From Sphingomonas kyeonggiensis (GTDB lineage Bacteria > Pseudomonadota > Alphaproteobacteria > Sphingomonadales > Sphingomonadaceae): a stretch of 64,000 bases of DNA. The DNA is taken from assembly GCF_014196745.1 (NCBI RefSeq), contig NZ_JACIEH010000001.1, forward strand, positions 496,001 through 560,000. Direction: 5' to 3'. The stretch's first letter is position 1. Each line of letters begins with the position of its first letter. The notes below the pieces were generated by a model. That model was not told the origin of the DNA, ran no database searches, and was given only the letters and a program-made list of their open reading frames with translations. Position numbers and translations under genes: made by a program. Below, piece after piece: positions 17,984-24,179 of this stretch.

Positions 17984-18415
17984 ATGACAGACTATGCGGT
18001 TGAGGCGCTTAAGCGGAAGCGCGGAGAGATCACGGGTGAGATAGCTCGGTGTCAGGCACAGCTTGGCAAGCTGGCCAAGGACCTTGAGCATGTGGACGGG
18101 GTGTTGGCGATCCTCGCTCCTGACTTTGTTCAGGAAGCGGTTCTGCCGAAGGTTTTTGTGCCGCCGTCGAGTTGGTCGAAGCGTGGCGAGATGAGCCGTG
18201 GGGTGCTGTCGATCCTGCGCTTGGCAAAGGCTCCCATGACCACGCGAGAGATTGCGGAGACGATCGTTCGGCAGCGCGGTTTGGAAGTTACTTCCTCGAC
18301 ATTGAACATCATGACGCGACGCGTTGCGCATTGTCTGCGGGATAAGCGCGAGCATGGCGTGGTGCGATCGATTGAAGAGACCGGATTGTGGTTACAGTGG
18401 GAGATGGTTCGATAG
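17984..18415 (+). CDS. Cargo protein: coiled coil plus winged-helix-like domain
   Basis: 143 aa, function unknown. Residues 5-45 (ALKRKRGEITGEIARCQAQL and on) have a heptad pattern and probably form a coiled coil. Residues 70-140 resemble a winged helix: RGVLSILRLAKAPMTTREIAETI, then a second helix SSTLNIMTRRVAHCL and a strand-like EETGLWLQW. It could be a DNA-binding regulator. The start codon lies 34 bases inside the left repeat boundary and overlaps a copy of the element's repeated motif, so its expression is probably tied to transposase or regulator binding at the end. Confidence 0.7.
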   Translation: MTDYAVEALKRKRGEITGEIARCQAQLGKLAKDLEHVDGVLAILAPDFVQEAVLPKVFVPPSSWSKRGEMSRGVLSILRLAKAPMTTREIAETIVRQRGLEVTSSTLNIMTRRVAHCLRDKREHGVVRSIEETGLWLQWEMVR

Positions 18416-18690
18416 CGTTATCGAAAGAGGGTTGCTGTGCAGGATATCAGTGCAACCAGTTGCAACACGATTATCGCTATCAGTTCGATACGCAGGAATA
18501 TGGATCGATAACGCATACGGAAATCATTTCCGACGTTGTTGATAGGCTCGATAACAGGAACACAATCAGAACCGTGTGATTTAAAGGCAACAATCACCAC
18601 AAAAGTGACGATATCAGCAACGTTGGATATTGTGGATAACTCATACACGGGTTAGATGGAGGATAACTTAACTGTGGCATTATTGCCACA
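18408..18690. other. AT-rich GATAAC-repeat tract with consensus DnaA box; no gene
   Basis: There is no convincing gene from 18416 to 18924. This part holds five GATAAC hexamers (GTTATC at 18417; GATAAC at 18507, 18550, 18635 and 18662) among further GATA/TATC words. A consensus DnaA box, TGTGGATAA, lies at 18631-18639. Two hairpins bracket the tract: TTCGATA-N3-TTATCGAA (18408-18425) and TGTGGCA-TTAT-TGCCACA (18673-18690). The layout resembles a small replication origin or a protein-binding array, but no replication-initiator gene is recognisable. Confidence 0.45.
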
Positions 18691-18773
18691 CCTCCCCATA
18701 TTTTCATGCGCGCAGGCGAATCCGAACTGGACTCTTATGATCCGGTTAACGAAGATTAGCGCCTGACGTGATG

Positions 18774-18870
18774 GGGCCGGAAGCTACCAACTTCCGGCCC
18801 GGTCACCCGCCCAACGTGTAACCGCTGGCGGACGATGCATTAAGTATGCGGGGGACAAAATGTCCCTTTT
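18774..18870 (+). promoter_or_regulatory. Structured leader upstream of the Cas2-like gene
   Basis: A perfect 10-bp stem GGGCCGGAAG/CTTCCGGCCC (18774-18783 with 18791-18800) is followed by GGGACA-AAA-TGTCCC-TTTT (18852-18870), which looks like a small intrinsic terminator. It ends 54 bases before the Cas2-like start. This arrangement suggests an attenuator or a short structured RNA. The -10/-35 elements are not clear. Confidence 0.45.
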
Positions 18871-18924
18871 AGTGCCAAGGGTCAAGGCGGTTGCCGCTCC
18901 TCCCATCAAGGGAATTGCAGCATT

Positions 18925-19209
18925 ATGGCCGCGTTTATCGTTACCTATGACCTTATGAAGCAGGGTCAGAACTACACCTGCATCACCAACAAGCTGAAGT
19001 CTTATGGCACGCACTGGCACTTGCAGGGCTCGGTGTGGATCATCGAAACCACGCAGAGCGCAGTGCAGATCAGGGATAGCCTGAAGCCCTGCCTTGATCA
19101 GAACGACAAGCTTCTGGTCGCCCGCCTTGAGGGTGAGGCTGCATGGCTCGGCTACGGCGACGAAGAAGGCAAGTGGCTGAAGGATCGCCTTCAGAAGCGC
19201 GCTTACTGA
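18925..19209 (+). CDS. Orphan Cas2-fold (SinR-like) protein
   Basis: 94 aa. The pattern FIVTYDL at the N-terminus, a helix, SVWIIETTQSAVQIRD, then NDKLLVARLEG and AAWLGY matches the small ferredoxin-like Cas2/SinR family. YDL and NDKL sit at the ends of strands as in Cas2, where the first Asp can bind metal. There is no Cas1, no effector and no repeat array in the window, so a CRISPR adaptation role is unsupported. Relatives could act as toxin nucleases (VapD-type) or nucleic-acid binders. AAGGGAA lies 10 bases before the ATG. A hairpin terminator follows. Confidence 0.75.
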   Translation: MAAFIVTYDLMKQGQNYTCITNKLKSYGTHWHLQGSVWIIETTQSAVQIRDSLKPCLDQNDKLLVARLEGEAAWLGYGDEEGKWLKDRLQKRAY

Positions 19210-19221
19210 GCAGTCTCATTT

Positions 19222-19251
19222 CCGTGACGGGCATCATTTTGCCCGTCACGG
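19222..19251 (+). terminator. Hairpin terminator after the Cas2-like gene
   Basis: A perfect 11-bp stem, CCGTGACGGGC/GCCCGTCACGG, with an 8-base loop begins 12 bases after the stop. Only three T follow, so its efficiency is uncertain. The next gene starts 18 bases later. Confidence 0.65.
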
Positions 19252-19269
19252 CTTTGATTGGAGGTGACG

Positions 19270-19473
19270 ATGAAGAAGCCCCCGAACCACGGAAAGCCGT
19301 GGACGGCTGCGGCCGATAAGCAGTTGAAGCAGCTTGCGGCGGGTAACACGCCGACGCGAGTAATCGGGATCAAGATGGGCCGCACGCCCGCTTCGATAGC
19401 CGGTCATGCGAGCAATGTTGGCGTATCGCTTAAGCCCACGAACCAGAGCCCTTACGGGACGAAGAAGAAGTAG
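19270..19473 (+). CDS. Small basic SANT/Myb-like protein
   Basis: 67 aa from ATG 19270, with GGAGGTG 3-9 bases upstream. The sequence GKPWTAAADKQLKQLAAG followed by RVIGIKMGRTPASIAGHASNVG has the Trp and helix spacing of a single SANT/Myb-type or SinI-like DNA-binding unit. The tail is basic (GTKKK). It may be a DNA-binding partner of the Cas2-like protein, but that is inferred only from position. Confidence 0.6.
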   Translation: MKKPPNHGKPWTAAADKQLKQLAAGNTPTRVIGIKMGRTPASIAGHASNVGVSLKPTNQSPYGTKKK

Positions 19474-19961
19474 CGGCGTATAGCGGCTCAGCGGGAAGCC
19501 TGCTGGGCCGCATGTCGTCAGCCTTCCGGCAGGGTTTCGGGAGCCTTCCCCCTCCTCAGAACAAGTCCGAGAATGGCTGGCAGGGAGGACCGCCAAGTAG
19601 GAGGTTCTGGATCGCCTCGCGTTGCCCGGATTATTTTTGCTCGACCGGCAAACCACTCGCGCAAAATGAGCGCTACGCTAACCCTAACCCAACCGATCCC
19701 GTTGAGATTCAAGCCATTAGCCAAGTGCTCGAACATTCTATCGCTCCAACCACGACCCTGTAACTTCGATAATAGACCGGCGTTCGGTCGATTACGGCGG
19801 ATTGCATCGGGCTGGTGGGCTTTGCCTCTTGTGGGATTTCCTTGATCCCCTTCGGGGATGTGGGGCTGATCGCCTGAGTCGAGCAAGCGAAAAAGTATCG
19901 GACTATATTGGCCTGTATAACGCCAAATATTTCGAGTTGATTTTGCAGAGATAGAGCGCAG
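19474..19961. other. Intergenic stretch without a convincing gene
   Basis: Frames of 80-120 codons exist here on both strands, but they are rich in Arg/Pro/Gly with no start signals or recognisable motif. A small ATCCCC-TTC-GGGGAT hairpin lies near 19842-19856 and could end transcription arriving from either side. The last ~60 bases, before the 66-aa gene's stop, are AT-rich. Confidence 0.5.
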
Positions 19962-20162
19962 CTAAATCTCCATCACAAACTGCACCCGCGAGATGGGGAC
20001 GAGAACGCCGGAGAATATCCCATCGGTATCGGGGTCAGCCATGTGGCCCGCAATGAAGCGCTCCCGCGACATAAGCGCGTGAAGCTCGGCCAGATCGATC
20101 GCTTCGACATCGAGCACGGGCGCATCCGTGGAGCCGATCAGGAAGAACTTGAACCGGGCCAT
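19962..20162 (-). CDS. Small protein coupled to the transposase gene
   Basis: 66 aa starting MARFKFFLIGSTDAPVLDVEAID and containing LHALMSRERFIAGHMAD. Its ATG overlaps the transposase stop as TAATG, so it is probably translated by re-initiation after the transposase. It looks like a compact alpha/beta fold with no recognised motif. Its position suggests a transposition accessory or regulator. Confidence 0.65.
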   Translation of the reverse strand: MARFKFFLIGSTDAPVLDVEAIDLAELHALMSRERFIAGHMADPDTDGIFSGVLVPISRVQFVMEI

Positions 20163-21127
20163 TATGCAGCCCTCCGCTGCCAGTATCCCGCCCACTGCCG
20201 CGACACCGCCGAGGCCATGGCGCTCTCACCGACCAGCATGGCCTGCGACCCGTTGGAGATACGCCGGTTGTCTTCACGCCACGAAGCCTCGCCAGCATAA
20301 GCGTGGAGATACTGACCGGCGATGTGATGGTGGGTGCCAACTTCCATGCGACGAAGGCGCGAGAAGAAGCTCTCGGCTTGGTTCGTGCATGCGGTGTCGC
20401 TGGAATAGCGAACCGAATGGTTGATCCGCTTGGTTTCCCAGATGCCATACATGACATCCCAGCCCGTGCCCTCATCGGCGTGGATGATGGCTTGGGGGCT
20501 AATGCGCTGGCGCGCGATCGGCACCGCCTCACCTTCGTTGCGGACGACGAACGGGAGCGACTTGCCGCCGCGCTCGCGCATGACCACCACGCACTGCCGC
20601 TTACCGTTCCGGTTCTCAGCGAGGCGCCGATCCTTTCGCTCGGCCTTGACGTTGGCGGGTTTGACGTGCCCGCCAAAATACGCGCCGTCGATCTCGACCA
20701 CGCCATCAAGTCGGCGGTTCTGCTGTTCCAGCGCCATGGCTTCGCGCAGCTTGTGCGAGAGGACGAATGCGGTCTTGTATTGCACGTCCAGATCGCGGCT
20801 GACCTGTAGCGCCGAGACGCCCTTTGCACCGTTCACGAAAATCACGATGGCGGCGAGCAGATCGACGAACGACAGCTTTCGGCTCGCGAAAATGGTGCCG
20901 CTCGTGACGCTGAATTGGTGGTGGCATGCGACGCACTTGAAGCGACGGCGCGAAGTGATGTTGTAGGTCTCCGCGCATCCGCATTTCGGGCAAACCGCTT
21001 CGCCATCGGTTTCCGGCCAACGTAGCTGGCAGAAGTGCTGATAGGCTTCGTCTTCCGACATCCGGAAGACGGTCTTTAGGCTGAGCGAGCGGGCCTGAGT
21101 GGAGAGTAAGAAGTGTTGCATTGCCAT
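20162..21127 (-). CDS. IS1595-family (ISXO2-like) transposase
   Basis: 321 aa. The N-terminal zinc ribbon has CPKCGCAETY and FKCVACHHQF (about residues 46-76), followed by the ISXO2 catalytic domain: EIDGAYFGG (first Asp), IIHADEGTGWD (second Asp) and NQAESFFSRLRRME (third acidic residue), as in DDE transposases of this family. It appears full length, so the element could still be mobile. Transcription probably starts in the motif-rich gap 21128-21227. Confidence 0.95.
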   Translation of the reverse strand: MAMQHFLLSTQARSLSLKTVFRMSEDEAYQHFCQLRWPETDGEAVCPKCGCAETYNITSRRRFKCVACHHQFSVTSGTIFASRKLSFVDLLAAIVIFVNGAKGVSALQVSRDLDVQYKTAFVLSHKLREAMALEQQNRRLDGVVEIDGAYFGGHVKPANVKAERKDRRLAENRNGKRQCVVVMRERGGKSLPFVVRNEGEAVPIARQRISPQAIIHADEGTGWDVMYGIWETKRINHSVRYSSDTACTNQAESFFSRLRRMEVGTHHHIAGQYLHAYAGEASWREDNRRISNGSQAMLVGESAMASAVSRQWAGYWQRRAA

Positions 21128-21141
21128 CGTTTCGAGTTCTA

Positions 21142-21215
21142 ATGCATCGTATATGATGGCATCGGATCGTGATTGTCAATGGTTATAGTATCGCATATGA
21201 TGGCATTTCGCATTA
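21142..21215. promoter_or_regulatory. Two CATATGATG-type motifs in the transposase/DUF6471 divergent promoter region
   Basis: GCATCGTATATGATGGCATC (from 21144) and ATCGCATATGATGGCATTTC (from 21190) are about 45 bases apart between two divergent genes. The same motif recurs inside both ends of the transposon (17945-17993 and 24117-24143). The shared use of ends and promoter suggests binding by the transposase or by an element-encoded HTH protein that limits transposase expression. Confidence 0.55.
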
Positions 21216-21227
21216 TTGGAGCGATGA

Positions 21228-21458
21228 ATGCCTTCGGATAAGGATTGGGAAAATCGGGTGAAGTCGCTCCTCAAGAGCGAACTGGTGCGGCGGAACGTGA
21301 CCTATGCCGATCTTGCCGAGAAGCTGGCGGCGATTGGCGTGAAGGAGAACGAGCCCAACATCCGCAACAAGATCAGCCGGGGCAAGTTCACCGCCGTCTT
21401 CCTGCTTCAGTGCATGGACGCCATTGGCGCATCATCGCTGCGCCTCTCTGACGATTAA
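21228..21458 (+). CDS. DUF6471-family HTH protein
   Basis: 76 aa. The arrangement VKSLLKSELVRRNVTYADLAEKL, IGVKENEPNIRNKISRGKF, FLLQCMDAIG matches the small DUF6471 domain, a lambda-repressor-like helix-turn-helix. It is transcribed away from the transposase across the paired motifs. It is therefore the best candidate regulator of those sites, although direct evidence is lacking. Confidence 0.75.
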   Translation: MPSDKDWENRVKSLLKSELVRRNVTYADLAEKLAAIGVKENEPNIRNKISRGKFTAVFLLQCMDAIGASSLRLSDD

Positions 21459-21464
21459 AGCCGA

Positions 21465-21896
21465 TTATTCGGGCAGGCTGCTATCATCGAAATCGATGAC
21501 ACCGAACTCGGTAGCCTCATCCTCGAAGACATTCTTAGAGCCCTCAGCGACCGTCATACGGAGGACGTATCCGGCTTCGCTGTTCGCCTGCGCGGTGATG
21601 CTGAATGGCGTCGTGAGGCGAAGCTCTAACGTGTTCGAATTCTCACGCGCGAGATCATAGTCGGTATACTGTTTCACGCTTCCCGCGCTGGAAACCTTGA
21701 GGCTTCCGGCCGTGGTCTGGCCTCCGCCGATCAGGCATCCAGATACGCCGATGGGCGTGCCGTGCACGGTGCATGAAAGCGTAGCGGTTACGTGCCGTGG
21801 CGCGTCATCGACGGGGCGTTCGGCATGATTGTTGGCAGGAGCTTGGGCGCATCCCGTCATGGCGACGAGCGCGACCGTTGCGAGGATCGTGCGCAT
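21465..21896 (-). CDS. Predicted lipoprotein
   Basis: 143 aa. The signal peptide MRTILATVALVAMTGC ends in an LVAMTGC-like lipobox with Cys about 16, so it is probably lipidated. The mature part contains TATLSCTVHGTPIGVSGCLIGG and a beta-rich region. Its start overlaps the stop of the upstream membrane-protein gene by one base (TGATG), so the two form an operon. Function unknown. Confidence 0.7.
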   Translation of the reverse strand: MRTILATVALVAMTGCAQAPANNHAERPVDDAPRHVTATLSCTVHGTPIGVSGCLIGGGQTTAGSLKVSSAGSVKQYTDYDLARENSNTLELRLTTPFSITAQANSEAGYVLRMTVAEGSKNVFEDEATEFGVIDFDDSSLPE

Positions 21897-22234
21897 CAGC
21901 GAACCGAATTGACGATGCTGAAGGCGCGCCAGATGCCGATGACGCCGAAGAACACGAAGACGTAGATTGCCGACTCAAGGGCTTTCGAGAAGCCGCTTTC
22001 GCCGATCGATCCAGCAAAGCCGAGGATCGCCAGAGCGGCACCGGCAATGCTCCATTTCCGGAGCGTCCTGCGGAATGCGCCGTCTCGGCCGTGCGTCGCG
22101 ACGTAGTGCTCCCGCTCCTCGATTGAGGCGAGATGGTTGCGCCGGGCTCGCTCTTGATCGTCGGCGTAGTCGTCGCGGGCCTTGGCGCGAAGGCGCTCTT
22201 CATACTGGATGCGCATGCGTTCCATGTAATCCAT
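21896..22234 (-). CDS. Small membrane protein
   Basis: 112 aa from ATG 22234, with GGGGAGGTG 7 bases upstream; the longer frame to 22309 would run through the operator palindrome. The first ~55 residues are charged and helical (MDYMERMRIQYEERLRAKAR), and two transmembrane segments follow (about 66-82 and 91-107). It is co-translated with the lipoprotein and divergent from the XRE regulator. A membrane-protein/lipoprotein pair of this kind could be a surface or exclusion module, but this is a guess. Confidence 0.65.
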   Translation of the reverse strand: MDYMERMRIQYEERLRAKARDDYADDQERARRNHLASIEEREHYVATHGRDGAFRRTLRKWSIAGAALAILGFAGSIGESGFSKALESAIYVFVFFGVIGIWRAFSIVNSVR

Positions 22235-22265
22235 TGCTCGACACCTCCCCGCCACGCCACGTGCG

Positions 22266-22290
22266 CTCATATGCGAAAACTGCATATGAG
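22266..22290. promoter_or_regulatory. Operator palindrome between XRE regulator and membrane-protein operon
   Basis: CTCATATGC and GCATATGAG are perfect 9-bp arms separated by 7 bases. Two TGCATGT direct repeats follow at about 22297-22319 and run into the XRE start. This spacing fits a dimeric lambda-repressor-like regulator controlling both divergent units. Confidence 0.6.
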
Positions 22291-22314
22291 ATTTCTGCAT
22301 GTAGTTCAACTTGC

Positions 22315-22572
22315 ATGTCGAAATCGGCGTTCAGCGATGCGCACCAGTTGCTGATTTCGGCGCTGGCCGACGCACGCCGCGACGCAGGAATTCACCAAGC
22401 CGATCTCGCCAAAATTATCGGCAAGGATCAGAGCTTCATCAGCAATATCGAGCGGGGGCAGAGGCGCGTCGATGTCATCGAATTCTACGCGATAGCGCGC
22501 GCGTTGAACGTCGATCCCGTCCAACTGTTTATCGAAGTGGTGGCTGGGCTCCCGGCGAAGGTCGAGATTTAG
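22315..22572 (+). CDS. XRE family transcriptional regulator
   Basis: 85 aa. The helix-turn-helix is RRDAGIHQADLAKIIGKDQSFISNIERGQRRVDVIEFYAIARAL, a standard XRE/Cro domain with QxDLA and SxISNIERG. A short C-terminal tail ends VAGLPAKVEI. The start is embedded in the TGCATGT repeats and has no clear ribosome binding site, which suggests a leaderless or very short transcript and tight autoregulation. Confidence 0.85.
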   Translation: MSKSAFSDAHQLLISALADARRDAGIHQADLAKIIGKDQSFISNIERGQRRVDVIEFYAIARALNVDPVQLFIEVVAGLPAKVEI

Positions 22573-22749
22573 CTCTCGCCCCCACTCATCATCGGTGAAT
22601 GCGCTTCGGTGGGACCGGAGTCATCGACGGTAGCGGCTGATGTGGCCGTGGGAGCTTCGGCGTGCTGATGGGCAGGGAGCCGGGCGATACGCGGGGGATT
22701 TTCTGTTCCATGAAGCTATTTAGCTTCGCGGTTTGATCACCCTTCGAAC

Positions 22750-22779
22750 GCCCCGCTTTTGCGGCATTTTCAGCGGGGC
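22750..22779. terminator. Bidirectional hairpin between convergent cargo genes
   Basis: Stem GCCCCGCT/AGCGGGGC with a 14-base loop. It sits in the gene-free stretch 22573-22843 between the convergent XRE and 100-aa genes. A second short palindrome, GAAGCTATTTAGCTTC, lies just before it (about 22709-22724). Confidence 0.45.
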
Positions 22780-22843
22780 TATCGGTTCGGATAGGCCGCC
22801 AACTGACGCTTGAGCATCTATAGGTGTTATTGGTTCGAGGGCC

Positions 22844-23146
22844 TTACGGCGTTTGTGCAGATCGTTCTGGTTGGGCATCTTCCGTATTTATAACGGATGT
22901 GAAACCTTCCTCGGCCGAGGCCCAGACAGTCCACCCGTCATCATCCACAAGCCAAGCATGATCGTAGGGCAACGTTATCTGCTCGCGCAGGATTTGCTGA
23001 GCCTTGGTGATAGCCTTTTCTCGTGAAGACCCGGTTACGCGCATGTCAAGCAGCCGGGGTCCGATTTGGCCGGGCCATTGGCCATTGGCAGCCCGGAGAT
23101 AATAAACCGCGCGGTCCACAACAGCCTCCAAACTAAATAGATTCAT
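22844..23146 (-). CDS. Hypothetical cargo protein (100 aa)
   Basis: The sequence begins MNLFSLEAVVDRAVYYLRAANGQWPGQIG and contains SREKAITKAQQILREQITLPYDHAWLVDDDGWTVWASAEEG. It appears to be a small soluble alpha/beta protein. There is no signal peptide and no recognised domain. It is downstream of the 275-aa gene on the same strand, 38 bases away, and so is probably in one transcript with it. Confidence 0.6.
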   Translation of the reverse strand: MNLFSLEAVVDRAVYYLRAANGQWPGQIGPRLLDMRVTGSSREKAITKAQQILREQITLPYDHAWLVDDDGWTVWASAEEGFTSVINTEDAQPERSAQTP

Positions 23147-23184
23147 GGATTACGAGAAACAGGACGAAGCCGATCTGCGAGAGC

Positions 23185-24012
23185 TTATTTGGCGATACAG
23201 GCATGGTTATATGCGAGAGGTTTCCCGTTCGCGTTGAGTTCCACATTCACGTCCACGTCGAACAATGTGCGAAACACGTTTCCCTCAACCTGCAATTTCT
23301 CATGCCGAATGCGCTGCTCGGCCAGATCGGACGCATATACGATCGGAAGCGCCCTCTTATGCAGCTTCTCGATAACACCACGTTCACCACCCTTCTTTCC
23401 GGGCTTTCCCTTCTCCACGCTCGGCCTGACAAAGCGCAGTAGAACGCGCTCGTAATCACTGTCCGACTTGGCCTCTAACTCCCTCCGATGCTCGCTAATT
23501 TCACCTTGTGCGGTTCGAGCGTCGGAAGACGAGAATTTGAAGGCGGCGCGAACGTCGCGCTTCCCGTCTTCATATACCGCCGTTTCCAGATTCATCCGGC
23601 CTTTGGGGTCTCGAACCATCGCCGAAACCACCTTGTAGAAATCGGAAAGGTCGCTCTTGCTCGCCTTCGGATCACGACCGCCACGAATAAAATAAGGAGC
23701 GATCCGGTCCCGAAGGTCGCCCACGAACTTGGTGAGAATCTGCGTTTTATCGAGCGCGTCGATGAGGCCGGGAAGCTCCGGAAAGCCCGCCCCCGCACTA
23801 ATAGCAGCCAATACGATCAAGTCGGCTTCAATAGAACCTTTCCTCACCTCCTTGACGAAGAACTCGCTCTCGCCGCGAAGGTCAGGACGTTGTGCCGCGA
23901 TGAACTTCTCGAACTGGCTCTCGATTCCGACAAAGGTGCCGACGAAATCAGAAAGCGAAATCGGCTCGTCAGTATCTAACGTCAGCCGAACGTGTGCGCT
24001 GTCATCCCCCAT
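23185..24012 (-). CDS. Hypothetical cargo protein (275 aa)
   Basis: Unrecognised. The N-terminal part (VRLTLDTDEPISLSDFVGTF) is beta-like, followed by FEKFIAAQR and a hydrophobic stretch ADLIVLAAISAGAGF (about residues 63-77) that is too short and mixed for a confident membrane helix. The C-terminal half is charged, with GKPGKKGGERG near residue 210 and a beta-rich end. It is the outermost leftward cargo gene, about 105 bases from the right-end CATATGATG motif. Defence or addiction roles are possible but unsupported. Confidence 0.6.
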   Translation of the reverse strand: MGDDSAHVRLTLDTDEPISLSDFVGTFVGIESQFEKFIAAQRPDLRGESEFFVKEVRKGSIEADLIVLAAISAGAGFPELPGLIDALDKTQILTKFVGDLRDRIAPYFIRGGRDPKASKSDLSDFYKVVSAMVRDPKGRMNLETAVYEDGKRDVRAAFKFSSSDARTAQGEISEHRRELEAKSDSDYERVLLRFVRPSVEKGKPGKKGGERGVIEKLHKRALPIVYASDLAEQRIRHEKLQVEGNVFRTLFDVDVNVELNANGKPLAYNHACIAK

Positions 24013-24116
24013 AGTCCCACTATATGCGAGCTATTGGGCCAAGTCACTCACCTCAACCTGATCCCCTCGGTTCGTCAGCACGGGGATACCATTATACCTC
24101 ATGAGTGATGGCTACA

Positions 24117-24143
24117 GTATCTCATATGATGATGTATGCAATC
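24117..24143. promoter_or_regulatory. Right-end copy of the CATATGATG motif
   Basis: TATCTCATATGATGATGT, then ATGCAATC running into the right inverted repeat. It matches the left-end copies (17945-17993, reverse complement) and the two copies before the transposase. It is also upstream of the leftward 275-aa gene. Confidence 0.55.
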
Positions 24144-24171
24144 ATCTTGGTGCATCTGCTACATAATGCCG
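24137..24171 (-). repeat. Right terminal inverted repeat
   Basis: Perfect 35-bp complement of the left end. An in-frame ATG at 24136 reads through the repeat into the comM 3' fragment. Confidence 0.95.
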
Positions 24172-24179
24172 GAGGCGCT
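24172..24179. repeat. Target-site duplication, right copy
   Basis: GAGGCGCT, identical to 17908-17915, immediately outside the right inverted repeat. Confidence 0.92.

Larger units (their letters stand above)
17916..24171. mobile_element. IS1595/ISXO2-family cargo transposon, 6256 bp, in comM
   Basis: The element is bounded by 35-bp perfect inverted repeats beginning CGGCATTATGTAGCAG and flanked by the GAGGCGCT duplication. It encodes a DDE transposase (20162-21127) plus about nine cargo genes, so it is far larger than a simple IS of this family. Base composition is lower in GC than the flanks, with AT-rich tracts around 18416-18700 and 21130-21220. Joining 17915 to 24180 restores the comM frame without any other change, which points to a recent, intact insertion. 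The cargo includes an orphan Cas2-fold protein and regulators, but no antibiotic-resistance or conjugation gene is recognisable. Confidence 0.95.

Noticed and set aside
18925..19209. A CRISPR-Cas locus based on the Cas2-like protein
   Set aside because: No cas1, effector or repeat-spacer array occurs in the window, so only a Cas2-like fold is claimed.
19512..19886. Frames on both strands between the SANT-like gene and the 66-aa gene
   Set aside because: No start signals, unnatural composition, no motif; treated as non-coding.
22573..22700. A short reverse frame (PAHQHAEAPTATSAATVDD) faintly like the lipoprotein's AQAPANNHAERPVDD
   Set aside because: Too short and weak to call a pseudogene; it could be chance in a Pro/Ala-rich region.
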